Positions 27,454-36,599 are shown, counted from the stretch's first letter. The stretch: DNA of 64,000 bases from AWTP1-13 sp963840445 (GCA_963840445.1 CAWIZC010000006.1:62001-126000); one strand, 5' to 3'. The notes: a model not told the origin generated them from the letters alone. Numbers and translations are program-made.

Positions 27454-27626
27454 CGGGACCTCGAACGAGGCATCGCGGCCAGCAGCGGGACGTCAACGCG
27501 CCACCCGATGCCAAGGTCGAACTCGATGCCCAATCCGTTGATGACGAGGCAAATTGGCAACAATCTGCCGCACGTTTAGGTTCCAGCACAGTCGGAATCG
27601 CGGCCCGCATGTCTTCTTGGCAGCCG

Positions 27627-28560
27627 TCACCGGGTGCCGTCAACAAAGCTCGTGATCAGCGCATTGGCGATCGCGTGCTTGCCGGGAACGGTCAACCCAT
27701 CGGGGTGACGGCGCTGCAACATCAGCACAGCGTCTTCGCGCGAGAACCAGCGGGCCTCCGCGATTTCACCGTTGTCGATGGTGATCTCAGTTGTCTCCGC
27801 CTTGCCCGTGCAGCCGAGCATCAGCGAATGCGGGAAGGGCCAAGGCTGGCTCGAGTGGTAGGTCACCGCGCCCACCCTGACGTTTGTCTCCTCCAGCACC
27901 TCGCGGCGCACGGCGTGCTCGATGTCCTCGCCGGGCTCGATGAAGCCGGCAAGCGCCGAGAACATCTTGTCGCCGTAGCGGTGCTCATGCGCCAGCAGGC
28001 AGCGCTGCCCGTCGGTGATCAGCATGATCACCACCGGATCCGTGCGCGGAAACCACTCCAGGCCGCAGGCCCAGCACTTGCGCCGCCAGCCGCCGTCCTT
28101 GACCAGCGTGGTGCCGCCGCAATGCCCGCAGCAACGCGCGTTCTCGTGCCATTGCGCGAGGGCCCGCGCCTGCCCGCACAAGCGACAGCTCCTCGGGCGG
28201 CATAATGCCCTGCATGGCCAGCGAGCGCAGGTCGACGATGGGACGCAGCATCTCGATGGCGCCGGGCGCGTGCCGGGTGCGGTGCTCCGTGACCGCAACC
28301 GCAAAGTGCGCCGTGCCGGCGCTGTCCACCCCGAGGAACAAGGCATCGGCCGTCGGCAGACCCAGCGCGTCGAGCTCCGCCCTGGAAAACCAGGCCAGCT
28401 TGGCGACCGTGCGCTCGGCATCGGAGCGGATGACCGGCTTCAGATCGGCCAGGACCAGAAAGCGCGAACCAGACGCCTCAGTCAGCGACTTGATGAATTC
28501 CGCGTCGCTTCTCCTGGGACCGAGTCGATCAAGGATCGTCGTCGCGGCGACAGTTGGCAT
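27627..28560 (-). CDS. nudC: NADH pyrophosphatase NudC (one frame change)
   Basis: NudC cleaves NADH and removes NAD caps from RNA. From ATG 28560 the N-terminal domain is open to about 28172 (FLVLADLKPVIRSDAERTVA, RPIVDLRSLAMQGIMPPEEL). The rest follows in another frame: four zinc cysteines in CGHCGG and CWACGLEW, the NudC signature PRTDPVVIMLI, the Nudix box GFIEPGEDIEHAVRREVLEE, and SQPWPFPHSLMLGC, which marks this subfamily. Total length is about 310 residues. A single-base change joins both parts. Confidence 0.9.
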
Positions 28561-28872
28561 GCATGGGCTCCGTGGTGGAAGGAGCGAGATGAGCATACCC
28601 ACCGCAGGTGCGCAACGCGGACTTTTCGCTGCTGCCGCATGGGCGCAGCGCCCATGAAGACCGGGGCCAGGAATTGGAACACGCGCGATCGCAAGAAATG
28701 CCCGAGAACACCGCAAGATCATCGAGCAACAGAGAAAGAACACCAAGTCCCTCGGGGACCACGACCGACGGCCGACCAGCGAGACGGTAGCCTGCCCGTC
28801 GGGGGTTGCAGCGAGCTGTGCGGCGCCCGATCGGCGGGTTGTAATCGGCGCTCTCACGCCCCATAATTCGCC
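28561..28872. other. Gap between nudC and SRP RNA, no gene seen
   Basis: About 310 bp with no coding region I trust. It must contain the promoters of nudC (minus) and of the SRP RNA (plus), but I see no clear -35/-10 pair. Confidence 0.5.
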
Positions 28873-28969
28873 CGGGAGGCTGGCGGCGGACGTGTCCCTC
28901 GCCAACCGGGTCAGGTCCGGAAGGAAGCAGCCCTAACGAGTCAGATGCGGGTCGTTCGCTGGTCTCTCA
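28873..28969 (+). ncRNA. ffs: Signal recognition particle RNA, small bacterial type
   Basis: Contains the invariant SRP core GGTCAGGTCCGGAAGGAAGC followed by AGCCCTAACGAG, flanked by complementary arms (GGGAGGCTGG at the left, CTGGTCTCTC at the right). The RNA binds Ffh to target membrane proteins. Its position directly upstream of dnaX is usual in alphaproteobacteria. Ends are approximate. Confidence 0.93.
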
Positions 28970-28976
28970 TTATGCC

Positions 28977-29150
28977 GTCATGCCCGCGTCGTGTCGAAGA
29001 CGCGCCTTCGGCACGAAGGCGGGCACCCATGACACCGATCCACGGGGATATCGGCCCAGCTACGCGCCGACCTCAGCAGGGACGGTGCGCTGCAAATCTT
29101 AAATTGCCTGCGGGCCGGTGACGTGGATCCCCGCCTGCGCGGGGATGACG
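28977..29150. repeat. GTCATGCCCG / CCCCGCCTGCGCGGGGATGAC repeats
   Basis: Two palindromic elements between the SRP RNA and dnaX: GTCATGCCCGCG ... GGCGGGCACCCATGAC at the left and GATCCCCGCCTGCGCGGGGA followed by TGACG at the right. They are related to the element at 15778-15877. Confidence 0.6.
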
Positions 29151-29158
29151 TAACAGGC

Positions 29159-30940
29159 ATGGCGAAGAAGAAGACACCGGGTGAGGAGGCAGGCAGCGAC
29201 GGCCAGGCGCCGGCGAGGGCCAGCCCGTACCTGGTGCTGGCGCGCAAGTATCGCCCGGCCACCTTCGCCGACCTGATCGGCCAGGAGGCCATGGTGACGA
29301 CGCTCAGGAACGCGTTCGCCACCGACCGCATCGCCCAGGGCTACATGCTGACCGGGGTGCGCGGCGTCGGCAAGACCACCACGGCCCGCGTTCTGTCGCG
29401 CGCGCTTAACTACCAGACCGATACGATCGACCGGCCGACCTTCGACATGGAGGGCGTCGGGCGCCACTGCGCCGAGATCATGGAAGGCCGCCATCCCGAC
29501 GTGCTGGAGATGGACGCCGCCTCCAACACCGGCGTCGACAACATGCGCGAGATCATCGAGAGCGCACGCTATCGCCCGCTTGTGGCGCGCTACAAGGTGT
29601 ACCTGATCGACGAGGTGCACATGCTGTCGAAGGGCGCCTTCAACGCGCTGCTGAAGACGCTGGAGGAGCCGCCCGAGCATGTGAAGTTCATCTTCGCCAC
29701 CACCGAGGTGCGCAAGGTGCCCGTCACGGTGCTGTCGCGCACGCAGCGCTTCGACCTGCGGCGCGTCGACGTGCGGGCGCTGGTCGCGCACTTCAAAGGC
29801 ATCGCGAGCAAGGAGGGCGCCACCGCCGAGGACGACGCGCTGGCGCTGATTGCCCGGGCCGCGCAGGGCTCCGTGCGCGACGGCCTGTCGCTGCTCGACC
29901 AGGCACTGGCCATGGGCGCCGGGAGCGTCCGCACCGACAGCGTGCGGGCCATGCTCGGCCTCGCCGACCGCGGCCGCATCTTCGACCTGTTCGAGCAGCT
30001 GATGGGCGGCGCGGCCGGTACGGCGCTGGAACTGCTGGCTGGCCTGCATCGCGACGGCGCCGAGCCCGGCCAGATCCTGGCCGATCTGGCCGAGGCCGTG
30101 CATATCACCACGCGCGCCAAGACTTTGGGCGTCGCGGTGGCCGGCGAGGGCCTGTCGAGCGAGGAGCGATCGCGCGCTGCCGCGTTGGGAGAGCGCCTGT
30201 CGGTGCCGATCCTGGCACGCGCCTGGCAAATGCTGCTGAAGGGCCTCGAAGAAGTCGCCGACGCGCCCAACCCGGCGGCCGCGGCGGAAATGGTGCTGAT
30301 CCGCCTGGCGTACACGGCCGACCTGCCGGCGCCCGATGAGCTGATGCGTGCGCTCGCCGGCGGCGGTGCGACCCCGACTGGCGCCCGCGCTCCTGCCAAA
30401 CCGGCGCCCGCGCAGCGGTCGGCGTTGCATTCGGCGATCGACGAGCCGGGCGGGGCAGCCGAAGACGAAAGCGGCCTCGGCGACACTGACGAGGGCCTGG
30501 GCGAGGGCCTGGACGAGCCGGGCCCGGCCACCGCCGAGGGCGTGCCCATGCTGCGCTCGTTCGCCGAGGTGGTGGACTATGCCGGTACGCGCCGCGAGGC
30601 CAAGCTCAAGGTGCATCTCGAAGAGCATGTCAGCCTGGTCAAGTTCGACCCGGCCGGCAGCATCGAGCTGCACCTGCTGGCCGGCGCGCCCAAGGAGCTC
30701 GGCAACGAGTTGCGCGAGAAGCTCAACGCCTGGACCGGCGGGCGCTGGATGGTGGCACTGAGCAAGGCGCCGGGCGAGCGGCCGATCGGCGAGGTGGCGC
30801 GCGAGCGGGAAGCGGCGGAACTGCGCGAGATCGAGCAGCATCCGGCCATTGCAGCCATCCTGCAGGAATTCCCCGACGCTCGCGTCACCAGCGTGAAACC
30901 GTTGCCGGATATCAAGAAGGACGAGACCGGCACCGGCTAG
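29159..30940 (+). CDS. dnaX: DNA polymerase III tau/gamma subunit
   Basis: DnaX is the clamp-loader ATPase of the replisome. The 593-residue protein starts MAKKKTPGEEAGSDG; an in-frame ATG at 29123 lies inside a palindromic repeat and is rejected. The AAA+ domain shows LARKYRPATFADLIGQEAMV, Walker A GVRGVGKTTTARVL, Walker B YLIDEVHMLSKGAFNALLKT and sensor FATTEVRKVPVTVLSRTQRF. Where many bacteria have four zinc cysteines, only one remains (GVGRHCAEIMEGRHPDV), as in Hyphomicrobiales. The C-terminal tau-like region is Ala/Gly/Glu-rich. It is the first gene of dnaX-ybaB-recR. Confidence 0.96.
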   Translation: MAKKKTPGEEAGSDGQAPARASPYLVLARKYRPATFADLIGQEAMVTTLRNAFATDRIAQGYMLTGVRGVGKTTTARVLSRALNYQTDTIDRPTFDMEGVGRHCAEIMEGRHPDVLEMDAASNTGVDNMREIIESARYRPLVARYKVYLIDEVHMLSKGAFNALLKTLEEPPEHVKFIFATTEVRKVPVTVLSRTQRFDLRRVDVRALVAHFKGIASKEGATAEDDALALIARAAQGSVRDGLSLLDQALAMGAGSVRTDSVRAMLGLADRGRIFDLFEQLMGGAAGTALELLAGLHRDGAEPGQILADLAEAVHITTRAKTLGVAVAGEGLSSEERSRAAALGERLSVPILARAWQMLLKGLEEVADAPNPAAAAEMVLIRLAYTADLPAPDELMRALAGGGATPTGARAPAKPAPAQRSALHSAIDEPGGAAEDESGLGDTDEGLGEGLDEPGPATAEGVPMLRSFAEVVDYAGTRREAKLKVHLEEHVSLVKFDPAGSIELHLLAGAPKELGNELREKLNAWTGGRWMVALSKAPGERPIGEVAREREAAELREIEQHPAIAAILQEFPDARVTSVKPLPDIKKDETGTG

Positions 30941-31061
30941 CGGCCCGCGAGCGAACTCCTCTAGCAGACTGCAGGGACATGCATTTCCGGTTCAACCACA
31001 ATCGGAAACGCTCTACTCTTCCCCAACCTACGCGCTCGGCTCGCTCCGCCAAGGAACACCC

Positions 31062-31382
31062 ATGATCGACCTGATGAAAATGATGAAGCAGGCCCAGGAG
31101 ATCCAGGGCCGCATGCAGCAGGTACAGCAGGACTTGGCGGCGCTCGAGGTGGAGGGCCAGTCCGGCGCCGGCATGGTCACGGTCAAGCTGAACGGCAAGT
31201 TCGAGGCGCGCAGTATCCGCATCGATCCGAGCCTGCTTAAGCCGGAGGACGCCGAGATGCTGGAGGACCTGATCCTCGCCGCCTTCCAGGACGCCAAGGG
31301 CAAGGCCGAGGCAGCCGTGCAGGCCAAGATGCAGGAAGTCACCGGCGGCCTGCAGCTGCCCCCCGGCCTGAAGCTGTTCTGA
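31062..31382 (+). CDS. YbaB/EbfC nucleoid-associated protein
   Basis: A 106-residue DNA-binding dimer that bridges chromosomal DNA. It has the family pattern MIDLMKMMKQAQEIQGRMQQ, VEGQSGAGMVTVKLNGKFEA, IRIDPSLLKPEDAEMLEDLI and AAFQDAKGKAEAAVQAKMQE, ending TGGLQLPPGLKLF. It lies between dnaX and recR, the standard order, and all three are probably transcribed together. Confidence 0.95.
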   Translation: MIDLMKMMKQAQEIQGRMQQVQQDLAALEVEGQSGAGMVTVKLNGKFEARSIRIDPSLLKPEDAEMLEDLILAAFQDAKGKAEAAVQAKMQEVTGGLQLPPGLKLF

Positions 31383-31402
31383 TAAATCTCCCTAGTGAGT
31401 AT

Positions 31403-31517
31403 CCCCTCTCCCCGCTCTTCTGCGGGGAGAGGGTTAGGGTGAGGGGCAGGTGCTTGCTCCGGCGGCATGTCGCTGCCCCTCACCCCGACCCTCTCCCCGT
31501 AAGAACGGGGAGAGGGA
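31403..31517. repeat. CCCTCTCCCC palindromic repeat, copy 1
   Basis: Two inward-facing hairpins with a spacer: CCCTCTCCCCGCTCTTCTGC / GGGGAGAGGGTTAGGGTGAG at the left and CTGCCCCTCACCCCGACCCT / CCCCGTAAGAACGGGGAGAG at the right. It lies between ybaB and recR, just upstream of the recR ribosome-binding site. Confidence 0.8.
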
Positions 31518-31531
31518 GAATGTGGAGCATC

Positions 31532-32134
31532 ATGGCCAAGAATTCGGCAGGGACGGAGATCGAGCGGCTGGTGCAGCTACTGGCGCGCCTGCCGGGGCTC
31601 GGCCACCGCTCGGCGCGCAAGGCGGCGCTGACCCTTCTCAAAAAGCGCAGCGATCTGCTGGAGCCGCTGGCTGCGGCCCTGACCGACGCGGCGGCCAAGA
31701 TCGTCGAGTGCTCAAATTGCGGCAACATCGATACCGTCAGCCCCTGCACCATCTGCCAAGACCCACGCCGCGACGCGAGCCTGATCGTGGTGGTGGAAGA
31801 GATCGGCGACCTGTGGGCACTGGAGCGCGCCAGCGTGGTGAGCGGGCTCTATCACGTGCTGGGCGGACATCTTTCGCCTCTCGACGGCATCGGCCCCGAG
31901 CGGCTCAACATCGGCCGCCTGATCGAGCGCACCGCTCCGCCGGTCAAGGAAGTGCTGCTGGCGCTCAACGCCACGGTGGAGGGCCAGTCGACGGCGCACT
32001 ACCTCACCGAGCAGCTGCAGGGCCGCGGCGTTATCGTCAGCCGCCTGGCGCAGGGCGTGCCGATCGGCGGCGAGCTCGACTACCTGGACGAGGGCACGCT
32101 GGCTGCCGCCATCAAGAGCCGGCGCACGATGTAA
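31532..32134 (+). CDS. recR: Recombination protein RecR
   Basis: RecR acts with RecF and RecO to load RecA at gaps in DNA. The 200-residue protein has the helix-hairpin-helix (LLARLPGLGHRSARKAALTL), the four zinc cysteines CSNCGNIDTVSPCTICQDP, and the Toprim domain (LIVVVEEIGDLWALERASVV, LGGHLSPLDGIGPERL). Start ATG 31532 (MAKNSAGTEIE) is chosen over the earlier ATG 31520 because GTGGAG lies before it and the length matches the family. Confidence 0.96.
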   Translation: MAKNSAGTEIERLVQLLARLPGLGHRSARKAALTLLKKRSDLLEPLAAALTDAAAKIVECSNCGNIDTVSPCTICQDPRRDASLIVVVEEIGDLWALERASVVSGLYHVLGGHLSPLDGIGPERLNIGRLIERTAPPVKEVLLALNATVEGQSTAHYLTEQLQGRGVIVSRLAQGVPIGGELDYLDEGTLAAAIKSRRTM

Positions 32135-32150
32135 CGCTGTAAGTGGGACG

Positions 32151-33935
32151 CTATGCCTTGCCCGCCACCCAGCGCTGGCCGAAGCCCGGCTCCCGGTAGG
32201 GCGTCGGCGGCAGATGCCAGGTGCCAGTTGCCGGCGGCCGCACGTCGGCATCGACATGCACGTCGAGCAGGAACGGCTTATTGGACTTCACCGCGTGCTC
32301 GAGCGCGCCCTTGAAGTCTTCCGACTTGGTGACGGTGAGCGCATCGACACCGGAGGCCTTCGCCCAGCCGGCGAAGTCGGGGTTGTAGGGCTTGTTGTTG
32401 GCACCGGAGTGGAACATGGTGCCTAGTTCGCGGCCGCCGAACATGCCGAGCTGGATGTCGCGGATCGAGACCCAGCCGAAGTTGTTCCAGATCACCCACA
32501 CGACGGGGATATTGTACTCCACCGCCGTGCACAGCACGTGCGGCACCATGGTGAAGCAGCCGTCGCCGGCAATCGCCACCACCGGCCGGTCGGGTGCCGC
32601 CAGCTTTGCGCCGAGCGCACCGGCCGCGCCAAAACCCATGCCCGAGAAACCCCACGAGTTGAGCATGGTCTGCGGCCTGCGCGCTTTCCAGAACTGCATG
32701 TACCAGTTGTGATTGACGCCGACGTCACAGGCCAGGATGGCATCGTCAGGCAGCACCGCCTGGCAGTCCGCCACCACTCGCTCCGGGCGAATGGGGGTGG
32801 CATGGATGTCGAAGTTCGGCCGCGTGAACTCGTCCCAGGCCGCCGTCCACTTGGCGATGTCGGCGTGCCAGGCCTTCAGCGCATCGCGCTTGGGGGAGCG
32901 CCGCTCCAGCTCCGTGAGCATCTGGCGCAGGAAGGTGCGCGCATCCGCCAGGATGGCCAAATCGGGCGGATAATTGCGACCCAGTTCGTCGTGATCGACA
33001 TCGACGTGGATCAGCTTGGAGACCGGGAAGTTCCAGGAATAGCCGGGGATCCATGACGACGCCGAGCGGTCGTCGAAGCGCGCGCCGATGGCCAGCACCA
33101 CGTCAGCGCGCCGGCCGGCCTCGTTGGCCGGATAAGCGCCGTTGCGGCCGATAAAGCCCAGCGACAGCGGATCGGTCATGTCGAGGCAGCCCATGCCGTT
33201 CGGCGAGGAAATGACCGGGATGCCGAGCCTGCGCGCGAACTCGGTCAGCTCCTTGCCCGCCTCCGCAAGCGTCACGCCGTGGCCGATGAAGATCACCGGG
33301 CGCTGAGCTTTGAGCAGCATGTCGAGCGCGGTGTTGATCTCCTCGGGTGAGCCGCCGTGGCGCTTGGCTCCGTGCACCGGTGCGGCGGGCGGCATCTCGA
33401 CGTCGTCCTCCTCCTGGAACACGTTGAAGGGCACATCGACGTTCACGGGCCCTGGACGTCCCGACAGCATGGTCGTCATCGCCTGCCGCAGCATCAGCGG
33501 CAGCATGTCGACGCGGGTCGGCTGGAAGCTGCGCTTGACCACCGGACGGATGATGTTCGGGAAATCGGCCTGGAAATGCTTGTTGATCTCCTGGAACGGG
33601 CTGCGGCCAAACTGCTGGGTCGGTACGTTGGCCGTGATGGCGAACACAGCCGAGCTGTCCGACATCGCCACTTGCAGCGGCATGACGATGTTGCAGGAGC
33701 CGGGGCCGCAGGAGGTCAGCGTGGCGACCGGCTCATGCCGCACCCGGAAGTAGCAGTCCGCCATATGCGCAGCCACCTGCTCGTGGCGCGGCGAGATCAT
33801 CTTGATGCGATCGCGGGCATGATAGAGCGGATCGAGCATGCCGACGTTGCCGTGTCCGCAGATGCCGAAAACGTAGGGGATCTTGTTCTTGATCAGGTAT
33901 TCCGTGATCAGCTCGGCACCCTTCATGCGCGCCAT
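32151..33935 (-). CDS. Thiamine-diphosphate-dependent enzyme (acetolactate-synthase-like)
   Basis: A 594-residue ThDP enzyme with three domains. The N-terminal PYR domain shows ELITEYLIKNKIPYVFGICG, SPRHEQVAAHMADCYFRV (the catalytic Glu of RHE) and TSCGPGSCN. The central domain contains LDMLLKAQRPVIFIGHG. The PP domain ends with AIAGDGCFTMVPHVLCTAVE, the GDG motif that binds ThDP-magnesium, and VIWNNFGWVSIRD. Relatives include acetolactate synthase, glyoxylate carboligase, oxalyl-CoA decarboxylase and sulfoacetaldehyde acetyltransferase. Start ATG 33935 has GGAGA upstream. It is the last gene of a minus-strand catabolic group; decarboxylation of a 2-oxo acid is a reasonable guess. Confidence 0.85.
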   Translation of the reverse strand: MARMKGAELITEYLIKNKIPYVFGICGHGNVGMLDPLYHARDRIKMISPRHEQVAAHMADCYFRVRHEPVATLTSCGPGSCNIVMPLQVAMSDSSAVFAITANVPTQQFGRSPFQEINKHFQADFPNIIRPVVKRSFQPTRVDMLPLMLRQAMTTMLSGRPGPVNVDVPFNVFQEEDDVEMPPAAPVHGAKRHGGSPEEINTALDMLLKAQRPVIFIGHGVTLAEAGKELTEFARRLGIPVISSPNGMGCLDMTDPLSLGFIGRNGAYPANEAGRRADVVLAIGARFDDRSASSWIPGYSWNFPVSKLIHVDVDHDELGRNYPPDLAILADARTFLRQMLTELERRSPKRDALKAWHADIAKWTAAWDEFTRPNFDIHATPIRPERVVADCQAVLPDDAILACDVGVNHNWYMQFWKARRPQTMLNSWGFSGMGFGAAGALGAKLAAPDRPVVAIAGDGCFTMVPHVLCTAVEYNIPVVWVIWNNFGWVSIRDIQLGMFGGRELGTMFHSGANNKPYNPDFAGWAKASGVDALTVTKSEDFKGALEHAVKSNKPFLLDVHVDADVRPPATGTWHLPPTPYREPGFGQRWVAGKA

Positions 33936-34091
33936 GCTTGTCTCCGTGATGTGTGCCAGCCGTTCGCCGAGTGGGCAGCAACGGTGCTGAGGCAACGGTG
34001 CCCCGCAACACCGCGCCTGCCGCAATATAGAACACGTTGCAGCAATATGAAAAATGATTTCACAGCGTCGCAGGTAGCGGCCAAAACGGCT

Positions 34092-35069
34092 TCAGCGCCT
34101 GTCGGGCAACGGCGGGGTTCCGTGGGTGTGGAAGCTTTCGATGGTCTTGAGGCCCCAGGCCTGGCCCTTTTTGCGCTCGGTTTCCGTCCAGGTCACGGTC
34201 GGATTGTCCGGCGCCAGGATCAGGCGGGCACCGGCATTGGCGACCTCCACCCGGTTGCCGGCCGGCTCATAGACGTACAGGAAGAACGTCTGCTGGATGG
34301 CATGCTTGTGCGGGCCGGTCTCGATGAAGACGCCGTTTTCGAGGAACACATCGGCCGCCTCCAGCACGTGCTCGCGCTGATCGACGGCGTAGGTGACGTG
34401 GTGGAAGCGGCCGTGCCCGCCGACTGCATCGCGCGTATAGGCCACATCGTAGGACTTGTTGTTGACGGTGAACCAGCAGCCCGCCACCTGCCCGTTGTCG
34501 AGCACGATCTGCTCGGTGATGCGGCTGCCCAGCGCCTTGGGCAGAAAGTCACGGATGGCACCGACGTCGGCGGCCAATAGGTTGTAGTGATCGAGCCGGC
34601 GCACGCCGGCCCCGCGCCGATGATTGCGCTGTGCCTGGTTCTTGAGGGCCGGCCGCTCCACTTCGGGCGCCACGTAGCGCTGCGTCTCGTAGTAGACCTC
34701 GAAGATGTGCCCGTCAGGATCGCGGAACTGATAGGCCGGGCCGTGCCCGAGGTCGCCGTCCGTCCAACCGATGCCTGCCCCCAGCGCCTCGATGGCGGCC
34801 ACCCGCCGTTTCAGCGCCTGCAGGCTCGACGCACGATAGCCGACGTGCCGCTTGCCGGTGGTGTTGGAGGCGGTGAGCTTGAGCGTGTGAAACTCGTAGT
34901 CGTCGTAGGCCCGCAGGTAGACCGAGTCGCCCTCGCGCCCGCTCTCCGTCAAGCCGAAGATGTTGACGAAGAAGTCCAGGCTCTCCTGCGGCTTGTTGGT
35001 CAGCATCTCGACATGGCCGAGATGGGCGATATCGAAGCAGGGCTCGGCGGTTTGCAAGGGTCCTCCCAT
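34092..35069 (-). CDS. VOC-family extradiol dioxygenase
   Basis: A 325-residue type I extradiol ring-cleaving dioxygenase built of two vicinal-oxygen-chelate modules. The first module holds HLGHVEMLTNKPQESLDFFV and FRDPDGHIFEVYYETQRYVA. The second, catalytic one has DHYNLLAADVGAIRDFLPKA, FHHVTYAVDQREHVLEAADV and LYVYEPAGNRVEVANAGARL. The iron ligands His, His and Glu are expected at DHYN, FHHVTY and NRVEV. ATG 35069 is chosen; a TTG just downstream with GGGAGG upstream is an alternative. It is flanked by galC-like and ThDP genes, so it likely opens the ring in the same pathway. Confidence 0.87.
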   Translation of the reverse strand: MGGPLQTAEPCFDIAHLGHVEMLTNKPQESLDFFVNIFGLTESGREGDSVYLRAYDDYEFHTLKLTASNTTGKRHVGYRASSLQALKRRVAAIEALGAGIGWTDGDLGHGPAYQFRDPDGHIFEVYYETQRYVAPEVERPALKNQAQRNHRRGAGVRRLDHYNLLAADVGAIRDFLPKALGSRITEQIVLDNGQVAGCWFTVNNKSYDVAYTRDAVGGHGRFHHVTYAVDQREHVLEAADVFLENGVFIETGPHKHAIQQTFFLYVYEPAGNRVEVANAGARLILAPDNPTVTWTETERKKGQAWGLKTIESFHTHGTPPLPDRR

Positions 35070-35072
35070 TCT

Positions 35073-35188
35073 CCCTCTCCCCATTCCTTCAATGGGGAGA
35101 GGGTCGGGGTGAGGGGCAGCAACAATCGCCGCAGCAACTGTCTGCCCCTCACCCTAACCCTCTCCCCACAAAGATGTGGGGAGAGGGA
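35073..35188. repeat. CCCTCTCCCC palindromic repeat, copy 2
   Basis: Same structure as the copy at 31403-31517: CCCTCTCCCCATTCCTTCAA / GGGGAGAGGGTCGGGGTGAG and CTGCCCCTCACCCTAACCCT / CCCCACAAAGATGTGGGGAG. It sits between the VOC dioxygenase and the galC-like gene. Confidence 0.8.
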
Positions 35189-35193
35189 AAGTT

Positions 35194-35880
35194 CTACTCC
35201 GGATCGTCGCGATACGTCAGCCCGGCCTTCGCCAGCGCCTCGCGCATGTTGTAGAGATCGAGACCAAGCTCGCCGGCAGCCAGCCGCCTGCGCTTGTCGC
35301 CCTCGTTGGCGGTGCGCGCCTTGGCGGCCGCCGCCACCTCCGCTGCCCGCGCGCGCGGCACCACCACCACGCCATCGTCGTCCGCCACCACCACGTCTCC
35401 CGGCGACACGGCGGCGCCTGCGCACACCACCGGCACGTTCACCGACCCGAGCGTCGACTTCACCGTACCTTTCGCGGAGATGGCCCGCGACCAGATGGGA
35501 AACTTCATCTCGGTCAGCGTCTTCACGTCGCGGCAGCCCGCATCTATGACCAGCCCGACCACGCCGCGCGCCATCACCGAGGTGGCCAGCAGGTCGCCGA
35601 ACATGCCGTCGGTGTTGTCGGAGGTGCACGCCACCAGCAGGATGTCGCCCTTGCGGCACTGCTCGATGGCCACGTGCAGCATCCAGTTGTCGCCGGGATG
35701 AGCCAGCACGGTCACGGCGCTGCCCGCCACCTGCGCGCCCGGCCAGATCGGCCGCATGTAAGTCTTCATCAGACCGGTGCGGCCCATGGCCTCGTGCACG
35801 GTCGACACGCCATGGTCGGCCAGCTCGGCGATGGTCTCGACAGGCGCGCGCTGGACGTTGCGGATGACGACGGGCTTCAT
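35194..35880 (-). CDS. galC: 4-carboxy-4-hydroxy-2-oxoadipate aldolase (RraA/HMG-aldolase family)
   Basis: A 228-residue member of the RraA/HMG aldolase fold. GalC-type enzymes split 4-carboxy-4-hydroxy-2-oxoadipate into pyruvate and oxaloacetate at the end of protocatechuate-4,5-cleavage or gallate degradation. Visible blocks: ADHGVSTVHEAMGRTGLMKT, YMRPIWPGAQVAGSAVTVLA, GFGD-type FGDLLATSVMARGVVGLVID (with the catalytic Arg/Asp region AGCRDVKTL), and VSPGDVVVADDDGVVVVPRA. The ATG at 35880 overlaps the stop of the galB-like gene by one base (TGATG), so the two are translationally coupled. Confidence 0.85.
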   Translation of the reverse strand: MKPVVIRNVQRAPVETIAELADHGVSTVHEAMGRTGLMKTYMRPIWPGAQVAGSAVTVLAHPGDNWMLHVAIEQCRKGDILLVACTSDNTDGMFGDLLATSVMARGVVGLVIDAGCRDVKTLTEMKFPIWSRAISAKGTVKSTLGSVNVPVVCAGAAVSPGDVVVADDDGVVVVPRARAAEVAAAAKARTANEGDKRRRLAAGELGLDLYNMREALAKAGLTYRDDPE

Positions 35881-36599
35881 CACACCAGCTCCTCCAGCGC
35901 CTGCGGGAACAGCCGCTGATAGGCCTCGCCGTAGGTCATCGGCTTGCCCGAGTTGCGCCCGCCCTGCATGCCGCGGTTGAGCGCCACGCGCGTGTAATAT
36001 TCCCAGAGATGCTTCTGCGCGGCCAGCACCTCGAAGGCCTTGCGCTTGGTCTCCCAGACCGCGTCGATGTTGAGGATCACGTTCGGCTTGAAATTGCACT
36101 GCTCGGGCTGGTGCGGCTCGAACAGAAACATGGCCGGCGCGCTATAGGCCCGCGCCGGGTCAGGCTTGTGGCCGGCCGCCTGGGCGATGACGCGCGCCTC
36201 CTGCGCGAAGTGCGCTGCCTCGGGATGGTCGAAATTGTAGGGGTCCTCCAGCGCGTGCGACAGCACGAAGGACGGCTGCAGCTCGCGATAGACGTCGACC
36301 GTACGGTCGAGCATCTCGGGCGTGGTGCGCAACGGATAGTCGCCGGCATCGAAGAACTCGATCTCGGCGCCCAGCAGAGACGCGGCCCGCTCGGCCTCCT
36401 CGCGACGCTGCGCCTTCACGTCCTCCAGCCGCACGCCGGCCTTCTTCCAGGCGAACTGGCTCTCGCCCCGCTCTCCGTACGAGAGGCACACGATCTTGAT
36501 GCGGTAGCCCTTGCTGGCATGCAGCGCGATCGCCCCGCCTGCCCGCCACACGAAATCGCCTGGGTGGGCAGTCACCACGAGCCCGGATTTGCTGGTCAC
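35880..36599 (-). CDS. galB: 4-oxalomesaconate hydratase (PIG-L family)
   Basis: A 239-residue zinc protein of the PIG-L/LmbE fold. GalB of Pseudomonas gallate degradation is an unusual hydratase of this fold. The N-terminal zinc motif reads TAHPGDFVWRAGGAIALHAS, with the characteristic FVWRAGGAIA run, followed by KIVCLSYGERGESQFAWKKA. LSHALEDPYNFDHPEAAHFA has the second zinc histidine. The GTG at 36599 is taken as the start because GGGGAGGAAGG lies 2-12 nt before it; the ATG at 36623 has none. It is the first gene of the four-gene catabolic group. Confidence 0.83.
   Translation of the reverse strand: MTSKSGLVVTAHPGDFVWRAGGAIALHASKGYRIKIVCLSYGERGESQFAWKKAGVRLEDVKAQRREEAERAASLLGAEIEFFDAGDYPLRTTPEMLDRTVDVYRELQPSFVLSHALEDPYNFDHPEAAHFAQEARVIAQAAGHKPDPARAYSAPAMFLFEPHQPEQCNFKPNVILNIDAVWETKRKAFEVLAAQKHLWEYYTRVALNRGMQGGRNSGKPMTYGEAYQRLFPQALEELV

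Noticed and set aside
29099..30841. 580-codon minus-strand frame over dnaX
   Set aside because: Composed of His/Arg/Gln-rich low-complexity sequence, typical of a shadow frame; dnaX on the plus strand is certain.
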